Position numbers and translations under genes: made by a program. Below are positions 48,341 through 59,719 of a stretch of DNA of 64,000 nt, one piece after another. Position 1 is the first letter of the stretch. Every line of letters begins with the position of its first letter. The stretch covers positions 35,352,863 to 35,416,862 of the forward strand of contig OX344761.1 of assembly GCA_947034895.1 (NCBI GenBank), written 5' to 3'. This DNA comes from Rhytidiadelphus loreus. Lineage: Eukaryota; Streptophyta; Bryopsida; Hypnales; Hylocomiaceae. The notes beneath the pieces are model-generated. The model did not search any database. It was not told the DNA's origin and saw only the letters and a program-made list of their open reading frames with translations.

Positions 48341-48900
48341 CTCCCTCCGTCCCAAAATGATCTTCCGATTGCCCTTCATTTTTTGTCCCAAAATGATCTT
48401 CTGGGTTCACATTCTAACAATGGAAGGAAGGAAGTAGGAAGTTGTCCCTCAACAAAACTCCAATTAGAATCATTTGCAATGTATTGTTGAGATATTTAAA
48501 TTGAAACTCCAATCAAAAAGCACTCATGTAAAGTGAGTCCTGTAGAAATCATAGCCACAAAGGACAGTTATTCTGCCACATGGTATGTGGCTATAGGATG
48601 AGAGCTCATGCCACATGATGAGAAATCACACTTGTATTGTTCACTAATTGAATATTGAGCTTGATCCAGAGAAACTGGAAAAGTGTATGGCTAGCGGTGC
48701 TTGTCAAGAATGCCTCAAAAATCCCATGTTTGAGTACCCTAAAACTATGTTTTGAAAAGGAATTAGAAACTCAAAATTTAGGGATGATAGGAATGTACCA
48801 ATTTCTACTTAAAGCTCAATTTTTTTTTGAAAAAGAATTGTTTTTAACCTTAATCCAAATCATTTTGTCCAACAAGAAGATCATTTTGGGACGGAGGGAG
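48341..48900. mobile_element. Stowaway MITE
   Basis: The ends CTCCCTCCGTCCCAAAATGA (48341) and its reverse complement (ending 48900) match the well-known Stowaway terminal repeat, with TA duplicated at 48339-48340 and 48901-48902. At 560 bp it is long for the family. Its Tc1/mariner-type mobilising transposase is not encoded here; the open frame from 48655 runs out of the right end and is not a gene. Confidence 0.95.
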
Positions 48901-48902
48901 TA

Positions 48903-49300
48903 CTATTTTAGCATGCCACAGTTGAAGATCATTTCAACTTTCTTCTACTTCAAACATGTAGCATATCACCTATGATATAGAATGCTTACGTGATTTTGAA
49001 CTCAAGTGGCAAAGTTGAAGATCACCCATCTCACTCTTTTGATAACTCAGGAAATTACTACAGCATAAATCTGAGCTAAAATATAGGAAGTTGATGTTTT
49101 TACATTATATCCACATGATATGTTGTATTGATCTATCTGTGCAATGGTTATTATTGGAGTCATGTTCTCACTTGGGAGGTGAAAGCACAGGAGTAGTCAT
49201 GTACATTGGTTATGTAGGTGAAATGAGTAGCTAAGTGAAGCATGACTTTTTCCTGTGGTGTAGGTTATTGTGCTTGAAATTTGTATGTAATCTGCCTTAA
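48903..49300. other. Spacer between MITE and TTAA element
   Basis: No gene or repeat end was recognised. Confidence 0.4.
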
Positions 49301-50224
49301 CCCCTAAAGTCCCATTGTCCCCTCGGGGGACAATTTGGAATTCGGGCAGGTTCCTATGGGCTGAAATTTTACCCTAATTTTTTGAAACTTTTTTTGAAGA
49401 TAGAAAATCTGATAATCTTTGTGGAAATATAATTTTTATTTCAATCGGTGCCCGGAAGCAAAAGTTATACCACAAAAAGCCTCAAACTGAACTCGGCGGG
49501 CAGCACAAAAAATATTGCAAAAATTCAAAATTAATTAAAAAAATTTTTTTTCTCAAAGATAATGTTTTTGTCTACATTTGAAGCTTTGATTCATTCCATT
49601 TTGATAAATGATGTGAAAGTTATGAACAATCTTATTTTCCGGGCAATCTAAGCATCTTTTTGGAAAAAAAGCACTTGTAGGATTCATCTCAGAATGCAAA
49701 TTTCAAATTTTTTCAATTTTTTTTTTTGATAAGGTTAAATTTGCTTGTTAGAACAATCTCACCGTTGGGATTATTGTATTTCAATCCCATCTAAGAGCTA
49801 TTATCAATTTAGTTTTTCTTTCAATCTTGGACCTACTTCTACATGACAATTTTTTGAAGTATGAAAATCAAGTTGTTATTTTTTGAAATTTTTTTCCTAG
49901 ACTCCCAACTCAATTCTCCAACACAATAAATTTTAAGTTCAAACTCCATAGTGTAATTTTTTTCCACAAACAAAGATCAAAGTCATCTAAAATTGCAGTC
50001 CAGTGTTCAAAAAAACTTGTTTTTTCAACTTTGAATGCTAATATCTCTCAATCTGTACGGTCAAACTTCATGAAATTTTTACCACATGATATAAAACAAG
50101 TAAAGTTTAAGATCCTATGGTTTAGTTACAAAAAAAGTTTTGTTTTTGTTTTTTTGGACTAACGCAGTTGAAATGGCAGTTTTGAGTGGTTTTTGACAGA
50201 AAAATGGCCTTGGGACTTTAGGGG
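49301..50224. mobile_element. TTAA-flanked element, 924 bp, inverted copy
   Basis: CCCCTAAAGTCCCATTGTCC at the left and GGGACTTTAGGGG at the right, with TTAA at 49297-49300 and 50225-50228. Read on the minus strand it matches 43017-43937 from end to end (for example AAATGGCAGTTTTGAGTG near 50172). It is non-coding. Confidence 0.85.
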
Positions 50225-50228
50225 TTAA

Positions 50229-52364
50229 GAGTGGATAGTTACACTGAATTTTTTATGCTTAAATTGTCCCCTGAATTTCTGTCTGTTTTTCCTTTGTAGT
50301 GCTAAGTATACCAATTAACAATTGTCTCAGATTATGCATGGGATGTATCTGGTCTGTTAAAAAATTCACAACTATTTCCATATTGAAAGCATGCTAGGTT
50401 TGAATAATTGGCATGGGTTTGCTGCTTTAGCCTGCAGTTATAATTTTGAGAGTATGATGGATGACCACAGAGGAAGATTGAAGTCATACTGCATTAGGAA
50501 TTTTGTGGTTGAAGTATATTGAATTGGCGTGGGTCACTAAAATCTGTTGCCTATACTACAAGTCTTCCTAACCAACTTGATTTGCCAATCATTCAAACAT
50601 GGTGGTCAATGTCTGTAAAGGAGAATTTATATATTTTATATATAAAGGAGTAAATGTTTGCTATGTGCAACTGACTTTAAGTTCTGCTACGCATTTGTTT
50701 ATTTATTTATTTTTGACACAAATAAAGGAGACCTTTACTGCAAGAAATAATAAACAAGAGCCCAGCCGCAAGCCAGGGTTTTTTTTCTGGCGATTTGGTG
50801 CAAAATTGCACCAAATTTTTTTTCCTAGCACCAAACCATAGGAAATTTTTAGGAAATTTTTGGATGAAATCGCCAAAAAATTTCAAGTTCAAGAAAAATC
50901 TTGGATGAAATCGCCACATTGTGAATGAAAACAGAATTATAGATACGTAGTAACACATTTTCTATCTAGTACATGGATGAATGTTGAAACTTGGAGCACC
51001 ACCGTAACATTTAATATCGCCACTTCGCCACTTCATGAAAAATGAAAAAAAAAAAACTGCCGCAAGCGGCCTGGGAAAAGAGACAGGACAGACACAAAAT
51101 AAAATACAAGGACGTGCCAAAGGGGGCAGTTTCCGGACCTCCAAGGCGCAAAGTGCCTAAGGAGGTTGGAAAACAAAACCGGCCCGAGGATCAGCGTTCT
51201 GCTACGCATTTAAGGTAGAACCACCCATTCCCAACCAGGGATGAGTCCCCAACATGTAGAGGTAATCTAATTCCAACCAAGTAAATCGTTTTTGTGGACT
51301 ACCAGATTTAATCACGAGCACAAAATACAAGGCTACAAGGAACAATTATTACATGCCATGTGTTTATTTTGAAATTTGTACACATGAGCAGGAAGTAATC
51401 TTGTCTATGATTGGAATTGCAGAACTTTAAATGTTGGGTATGGGTGGGGAACACTTTATGCCTTCTAAAATTCACAAAAATTTCAGTTTTGCAAATAAAA
51501 TTCTCAAAATTTTGCAATCACAGTATTTTCTACGTTCCTACACAAGAAAAATTTCCATTCCACTTAACTATTCCCCATCTGTCCCACAAATGCTTATTTG
51601 ATCGGTTATGGGCAGCCTTATTTTAAGGTAGAGGCACTAGAATCTGATCATTTAAGCCATTTGCAGTACATAGTGAGTAGGTGGTGGAAATTTTCCCAAT
51701 TAGGAAGACGGAAAATATGGGGATTGCAAATTAAAATTATTGTAAATTTTGGGAGCCAAAAAGTTGTTCTAACTAAGGTGGGTACACCCAAAACCGTCAC
51801 TTTTTACTACTGATCCTAGTTGCTATTATGAAACTGGTCAAATTTTCACATATTCATGTTGGCAAGTGAAAGGAGGTTCCAACGCACCAAAGAACGCCAC
51901 ATTTGGATATTATATACGGAGTACAAAAGTTAATAAGGGTCAAAGTTCGTTTCTGAAAGGTGCCATTTAACAGTATACTACCTTAGTAGCCAATGTCTAA
52001 ACTCTTCTAATTCTAACCATTCAAGAACTACTTTCCTGCTCACTACTTCCTACTTTTTTGCTCATTGCTTTGGGACAGACATAAGTGGTAACCCAAAAAA
52101 AACATTCCCAAGCTTTAATTAGAAATTTGTTCTAACCTTGGTTATCTACAAGTTGGATATTGGGCATGGTTGACAATTTGTGCCTCTATCTTATTGGAGC
52201 CTAAATAAGCTATGTCCTTGAAGTGATATGAATTACTTTGCTATTATCAAATATTAAAATCACTCATTTTCCAAGTGCTTTTTAGTTCCAAGATATTCTT
52301 TTAATAATAAATCATACATTTTTCATTCTTTCTTGAGACACTTAGTGCCATGAGAGAAGATTAA
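50229..52364. other. Intergenic with dispersed repeat copies
   Basis: 50920-51050 is an inverted copy of 40405-40540. 51590-52200 is a direct diverged copy of part of 4860-5900, interrupted by about 200 bp of unrelated DNA. 51050-51240 is a GC-richer patch without a readable gene. No coding region. Confidence 0.5.
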
Positions 52365-53221
52365 CTCCTAAATGCATTTGATGTTTTTAGGCCAAAACTA
52401 CTTTAAAGTATTCAAACCCAAAGCAAGGCTAAAATCTTAATTTATTTTTATTTGTTAGCAAATCCAACTGTAGGATCCTTTAGTTAACTTGTTAGAGTAA
52501 ACCCTCCTAAATTTTCAGAATAAAAACCTTGCGAATTGCAAGATCAAGTCTCTTGGATTTAAAAAATAAGTATTTCCAACTCTTTCCAAATGGTTAGATT
52601 ACATCTTTCAAACTTTTTATACAAAAATTTGGAAATTCTACAACTTGTTACTCCCCATAATATGTTAAGGAAATAAGTTGGGAATACATATTAAAAATTT
52701 CAACAAAAAATATTTCATATTCATGCTTGAAAAAAATAGTAAGCCAAAAGAAATAGATTATGATTTCAAATACTAAATTGTTGAGAATTTAATTATAGAA
52801 TTGAAAAATGCCAATTTCAATGGTTGTAATGTTGTAATAAACAATCTACATCCAATGTTTGTTTGTTTTTTCCAAAAATATTGAAAATTGTGGTAAATAA
52901 AGGGCTTCAAAATTTATTTTAGAGTACAAATCCCATAATTGCTCACAAACTAAAACTCCCCATAATTTTCATCTCATCAATAAAAATGAAATGATTCAAA
53001 GCTTTCCATCTGTATATAAATCCAAAAAATAAAGTTCAAATTTTTATTTCTTAAAAAAGTTGTCTAAGATAAGCGCCAAGCAATAGATAATTCATATCAC
53101 ACGATAACTTTTTAACCATGCTACTCCTCAACCACATGTTGTGTCAAAATTTCAAAGAAAAAAAATAAAAATTCAGTTTGTAGTGAGCTACCTCCAAAAA
53201 CTTTGTTTGGTCCTTTAGGGG
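52365..53221. mobile_element. TTAA-flanked element, 857 bp, second subfamily
   Basis: The left end CTCCTAAATGCATTTG follows TTAA (52361-52364); the right end GGTCCTTTAGGGG is followed by TTAA (53222-53225). The interior (CCAACTGTAGGATCCTTTAG; CCAAAAATATTGAAAATTG) is shared with the partial copies from 25477 and 35338. Confidence 0.8.
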
Positions 53222-54018
53222 TTAAAATAATTATCACTTGAACCTATCACAAGTTTATAAAGAATTGATTTATTTGTATTAAATCAGAACTTGGTAGTAT
53301 CATCACTAAAAATGTATTCAAAAACATCCTGAAATAGGTACAAGAAGATTTAGATGTGGACATCAAATAACAAAAACATCTATACCTAAATACCTTTAAT
53401 TCAAGGTAAAGAAAAACAGTTGGCCACATTAATCTCATATTTGGTGGAACATTTGTTTAATGGTTTCTTATGATCAACTTAGCTCGTGATAATGTAAGTA
53501 AATGTTGGAGATGCTATGAATGAATGGTACAATTGCTTCATAGGCACAATTTTAATAGAATTATTGGAATTACTTATTTGTTATAAATATTTGCATTTCA
53601 AATAATTTATTAGTAGTAACCTAAAATAATATATCTTAATTATTTATTTGGTGTAGGAATCTTATAGATGTTTTCAAGTTTCACATTTCAAATCCAATAA
53701 TTTTTAAGTAATTTTGTACAAGTGTTTTTATAATTTCTTTGAAAATCAAATTTTGTCACATTGTCCAATAATCATTGACCATTTTGCACGTAAACATGAA
53801 GCCCTACTTGAATAAATGATTGATGAATGTAATCTAATGACTATAAATGTTGTACGAAAGTTGGGTGAAAGAAACACCATTTGAAAGAGTGTAAAAATAG
53901 TATTGATTACTTTATATGGAATTTACAAAAAAATTGTAAACCACTATATTAGTGTGCCTCACAAATTTCTATAATTTTCAAAATAGTTTGAATTAGTGTT
54001 ATTATTGCGGGGTGCAAT

Positions 54019-54800
54019 AATTGGGGTGTGTGCATGGTTGAGTGGACCACTTTTCATGTCACAATGTATTTTCAGCAAAACCTTTGCATTGCAAGCCACA
54101 TTGTAGATAATTCACCACACCATTGTAGCTATAAATTTGAACATGCATTCTCAACTTGAATGCAAAGGCAACTATGTAATTATTTAGAAGTTTTTATTTT
54201 AATAAATAGCTATGAACTTTTAAAGTTGTAAATTTGATTCATAAAATTCCATATAGAATTTTATAAGAGTCTTTTTTTATGAAGAAAGCATTGTTGTTAT
54301 TGTATTAGTGACTCATTATGTGTTGTAGTGTAGTGTAGATTGAGGCACCTAGGAATTATATTGCTTTACTTGATATTGATCTTGAAATAGTAGTTATGGA
54401 CTTTTAAAAAGGTTGAATTGAATTATATTTTCTAAAGTCCATAGAAGAATCAAAACAATGTATTTTCTCAAAAATAAAATTGAATTCCTAAATGTTACTA
54501 GAAATTGCAAATGGGCTTCAAATTAACATTAAAGATTAGATCAATTTTGAACCATTGGCATTTTCAAGATTTAGAGTACAAGAAATGAGAGGACGATGTT
54601 ACGAGGCATTTTGGACGGAACACATTGTAGGGTTCTAAAAGGATCCTCTCCAATGCTTATCCTATACCACCATGTGTTTTTCTTTGGATTATTGTGTTTA
54701 CTTTTCTTATGCAAAGTTTTGTTAATTAGCCTTGTAGTGAGTTATATGGATATGGACTTCTGCCACATTGGTCCACTCAACCATGCATACCCCCATTGAA
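54019..54800. mobile_element. TIR element of about 780 bp
   Basis: TGCATGGTTGAGTGGAC near 54031 is inverted near 54771, and the match continues outward to 54019 and 54800 with a 2-nt indel. No target duplication was established. The 67-codon frame at 54596-54799 overlaps the right end and shows no domain. Confidence 0.6.
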
Positions 54801-56250
54801 TGAACTTCTATAGTTCTAGACTCATCTAATCATTTGGAGTTAATAAAGAATACATGTAGAAACTAGTGGAAACTACCAACCACATAGACTAGGAAGATGA
54901 CTATAAGAAGACCTACTAATATTTGAGTTTGTGATATAAGTGTTCTTGTGGGTCATTTTCTTAATGTACACATCCCAAGCTTGTACTAAGGTAAATTAGC
55001 CTATGATAGGAAAAAGACCTATCACAAATAGTTGGGGAATGATCCACTAAAGTCTTGGGTGTCAATTCATGACAAACTTATTTCAATAAATGAGATTTGG
55101 GCTACATTAGGTTGAGTGCAATCAACCTTTGGTTGGAAATGGAATGACCTATATGATCAATATGGGACAAACATAATCTTCACCTAGAAAATTCATCAAC
55201 ATACCCGCACTCTAAATATGCTCAATTGCTTAAGTGGTCAAAAATGGGCCATCTCCCTTTAACCATGTTAGGAAATATTGAAATTGGTTTAGGTGAGTAA
55301 AATGACCATTATGGATACACTTTTGGTTGGGTTTGGGATAGTCTAGAGACTCTTTTAGGCCAATTGGGAAACACACTTCAAAAATTTATAGCAAATTCAT
55401 ACTTTGTCAGAAAAAAAAAAAAAAAAAAAAATTACTCTCCCCACTTCTCACATTTGTCTCTCTTGGGGAAAAAAAACCCTCTAAATTTTCAACAATGCCA
55501 ACAGGGAAAATGAGACATTCTGCCTGTCATAGTCTAGTTTACCTTGGTATCATGTGGCCAAAAGTTACTGTTATGCAGATTTGATTGTTGGAAATCATAC
55601 ATTTAGACTGGAACATAATTTTTCCCATCATCAAAATTTTCATGTAGTTTAACATTTTCATCCACAAGAGCACTTTTTCATTCACCTAACCACAAAGTTT
55701 TATTCCTAATAAACTATTTAAAAAAATCATGTATCAGTCCAGTACAAATCATGTACCAGTTGTGATTAAGTTACTACTGAGATAGGTTAAGTTTTTAATC
55801 TGATGAAAGGTGAGTGGAGACTGTGAGCCGGTCATAAATGGATGATTTGATGTGGCCGATGGGAAGTACTCATCTTGTCCTTACCCTTTCTTCAGTTGGC
55901 TTTTCAGGAGTAATTTAGTCATGGTACAATTGGGGTTTACGTAGGCTCTCATGAGAGGTGTGGCAGCAGGAAGTGCCATTGTGTGCAGAAATGAGTGTGA
56001 CCGGGGATGGATGGATTGATTGATTGATTTGTGTGTCCATCTGGACACTGGTACCTTGCACGAAAGAGGAGACGTAACCTTCACTTGAGTTGGCTGCAGA
56101 GAATTGAACAGCTTGCCATGTGACTATGTGACTACTGTGATGAGTAATCTGAGAAGACTTGTCTTACAGTAACGTAGTCCCTTCCTTTCCACTCAGCTTG
56201 ATGGACGCTGGGGCCATCAAAATCTCAATGCACTGATTTCAGTCTTGGTG
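54801..56250. other. Intergenic, one dispersed repeat, poly-A tract
   Basis: About 55270-55420 is an inverted copy of 5371-5570, including a long A run (about 55410-55430). 55800-56220 is a less AT-rich patch with a short GATT microsatellite near 56014; the minus frame 56084-55881 shows no domain. No gene. Confidence 0.45.
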
Positions 56251-56254
56251 TTAA

Positions 56255-57173
56255 TCTCTACAGTACCAAGGCCTTTTTCTTTTTTGCAAAAAAAGACTCA
56301 AAACTGCCATTTTTATAGCAAAGAGTATAAAAAAATTAATTAGTTTTTTTCCCTTCCACGTTCAACTGTAGGATCTTACACCTAACTAGCATAAGAACAT
56401 GTGGAAAAAATTTCAGAAATTTAGACCACACGGATTGCAAGATATCTGCATTTAAAGTGAAATAAACAAGTTTTTGAGCACATTGCGGGACTAGATTATT
56501 TGACTTTGAACCTTCTTAAATTAATTTTTTTGTACTAAATTTTTTTGAGCTTTAAATCTTTATTGTGGGGAATTGAGTTGAGGGTCTAGGGGAAAAAAAA
56601 ACTTAATTTTGATTCTTTAAAAAATTATTAAGTAGAAGTAGGTATGAGATAGAAGGAAAATCTAAATTATTACTATCTCTAAAATGGAATAAAAACACAC
56701 TAATCCCAATTGTGAGATTGTTCTAGGAAGAAAACTAAATTATGTGGTACTTTTTTTTAATTGTAAAAATTGCAATCATAAATGAATCCTACAAGTTATT
56801 TTTATAAGAAGATGCTCTAATTGACTGAAAAATAAGATTGTCCATAACTTTCTCATAACAAACCCAAATGGAATGAACTTGGGAATGAATCAAAGCTTTC
56901 CATGTAGAAAAAATAATAATCTATGAGGAAAATAAATAAATTTTAATTCAATTTCAAATTTCAAATTTTTTTGTTGCCCCCTCCCCCCTATTTTGAGCTT
57001 ATTTGGACATAACTTTTGTTCCTAAGCACCAATTAAAAAAACGATATTCCCATGAAGATAATCAATTTTTTCATATTCAAAAAAATGTTCAAAAAATAAA
57101 GACAGAAATTCAACCCGTAGATACTTGTCTAAAATTCCATTTGTCTCCTAAAGGGACAATGGTCCTTTAGAGG
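56255..57173. mobile_element. TTAA-flanked element, 919 bp, decayed left end
   Basis: TTAA at 56251-56254, then TCTCTACAGTACCAAGGCC, a degraded version of the family left end; the right end GGTCCTTTAGAGG is followed by TTAA at 57174-57177. Same orientation and interior as 43017-43937 (ACTCAAAACTGCCATTTTTA near 56291). Confidence 0.8.
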
Positions 57174-57177
57174 TTAA

Positions 57178-59500
57178 AGTAGACAAGCCTATTGCAATCT
57201 GAATATCTTAGGGCCAATTCCAAGAGGGTCACATATTTTTCAAATGTGTGCACTTGTTTCACAAATCAAGCTCAAGTGGAATTATAATTTTTGGGTTGAA
57301 ATTGTAGTTTTTGTGAATTTTTGAAGCGGTTCGCCTTGAAATTATCAAAATCGCCTACAGAGTGGAGTCATCAACTTCCTATAAACAAAACATAATTGCC
57401 TTTCCATGTACCTAATGGCACTTAAATATTCACCAATAAAAGATTGACACATTACTCCTTTGTTGGCATGAATGCACTAATTTTTTAAGAAAATGAACAA
57501 ATTTGGATGAGTTTTGTGATAGAATTGGGGCCAAAAGTAGGATGACATAATTAGTAGTTGGTGGAAATGTATTGGTCTACCTTAGAGAGTGTGACACTGA
57601 TTTTTCAAAGCCACACTATTTTAAATTAGTATAGGTTGAAGTATTCTTGTAAATCATTTTAAACTTCACATGAATAAAATTTTGTAAAGACACTACTTAG
57701 GAAAGGTGCCACTAATCAATTTTGCACCCTCAATCATAAGATAAATTTGTATACTCAAAAAGTGATTTGTTTAGAACTAGGGAATGACCCATAAGAAGAT
57801 CTAAAATTATTGGATTTTGTGGTCATTCATTTCCATCCTATATGCAAACTAAGTTTGTGCTAGTGATTCCTAGCATGAATGGGTCATGGTTCTTTAGGGT
57901 GTACACCATATGTTGTCCCCATGTACTAAGGTAGGAGGCTCTCAATGGTACATGTAAGGGGGAATACAAATCTCCAAAAGAAATTGTCCACTCAATCATT
58001 TTAAATTTTTTCAATAGAAAGAAAATTAAAAGAAAATTGAATGGCATTTTAATTTCTAAATTTCTAAATTATAATGAAAAGGTGCGTAGGCCACTATTGA
58101 TGATCATAGATTGCAACAATAATCAATTAAAATTTGCCTTTGAATAGAACAAATCAGTCCAAAAATTGATGAATAGGGTGCTTAGGATGCCCATGAAAAT
58201 TCCATCAAAATGCATCATTCATTGCAATACCCATTGCAAATTACATTTTATTATTGTTTCTTACTATCATTTGAAAATTTGTGCAAAGAGTATAAGAACT
58301 CATTAATGAGTGATAAATGACACATAATTGTTGTTCATATTGAATATTCATTGTCCTAAAATTGCACACTTGGAATCAAATTTTGTTACTTCACAAAGTG
58401 TAGTCCATTTTATCAACCATTTGCACTATTTCTAGTCCTTTCTTAGGATTGATTCTTGCTACCCGAGCGATTTTCAAGCGATTTTCCTATTGTATTTCAA
58501 ATGACTTTTTGACTTTGAAATTCATTTTGCAACGGTTTTAATTTTTTTAGTATACATCATATATTTATTATGCTACCCTACATAATTCTAATTTTAGTGC
58601 ATTTTGATTGATTTAGGTTTTGATTAATTAGTAGAATGTGAAAAGCATGCATGCTAGGCATGCATGTCCTAGGCTAATCCCCTTCTCCAAATGTAACATA
58701 GTTTAGATTTTGGATATTATATTTATCTTCAATTTTTTAAATGCATCAATTTCTGCATGCATGGGTATTGATTTTTTCATTTGGTCTTCAATGTAATTCT
58801 ATAAAAAGATATACCTAAACTGTCCCTTTAAGGTTGTATATCCAAAAGTATTGACCAATCAAGTTCTTATTTTTATGTCATATTTAGGCATTTACATGAT
58901 AATTATTATATGGCTTTAGACATTTAGATCTAGGGTATAAGTTTAGATGTTGTTTACAACTTCTTACAACAAAAAAATAAGGATTTCACTAAATTTTCTT
59001 TGGTGCCAACAATTTTTAAAACTCTTCATTGCTTTTAAATTTTAAATTTTTTGCATCAGATTTGTGGGTTAAATTTTCTTAAAAGGGTGGAATAAGGTCC
59101 TTCCATCTTTTTTTTGTCACTCCTATGTTCTTTTTTTTATCATGCCTACAAGTAATCCTTGTCAATATTTGCAATCATGAAAATCAAAGTGTCAATGAAG
59201 TGGTTGAAAATATAAGTAAAAGAAGGTGATTAATCTTAGCAACCATTTGCTTGGCACAAAGTTCCATTTGAAACAGTGCCCACTCTTTGAAGAGATATCA
59301 TAATATGTTCAAGTTGTTATTTAGGCAGGTATGGATTAGAGTTAGTTGGTTTCCTTGCAGACCACTTTCTTACTACTTGTTGAATGGCTCATCAAAGCAC
59401 AAAAACTCAAAGCAAGACCACCTACTTGGATATCAAGCAGTATCAATAAAAATCTCAACTTAAGTTTATGAAAATGTCCAAAGTGAATGTGAAAAAAATA
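57178..59500. other. AT-rich intergenic DNA before the LINE
   Basis: No gene, no element ends recognised. Composition changes sharply near 59500-59520, where the LINE appears to begin. Confidence 0.45.
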
Positions 59501-59719
59501 TCGAGGTCGATGGTGAGAGCAGGAGCAGCGGCGCCGCCGCAACCACCCTCCGAGCTACAATCTCACACTGATACACCATCCACCTAGCCTCCTGGTTAAG
59601 CAAAGTGCTAAGATTGCGTTCATGCCCTCGCGTGCGATTGATGTTCGTTTTGTTTTCCAAAAACTCAGAGCATTCAACCTTAGTTTTGTTAAACCTCCCA
59701 GAAACCCTAAATTCCAGGT

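Noticed and set aside
48655..48975. 106-codon frame
   Set aside because: It lies mostly inside the Stowaway MITE and runs through its terminal repeat; no domain.
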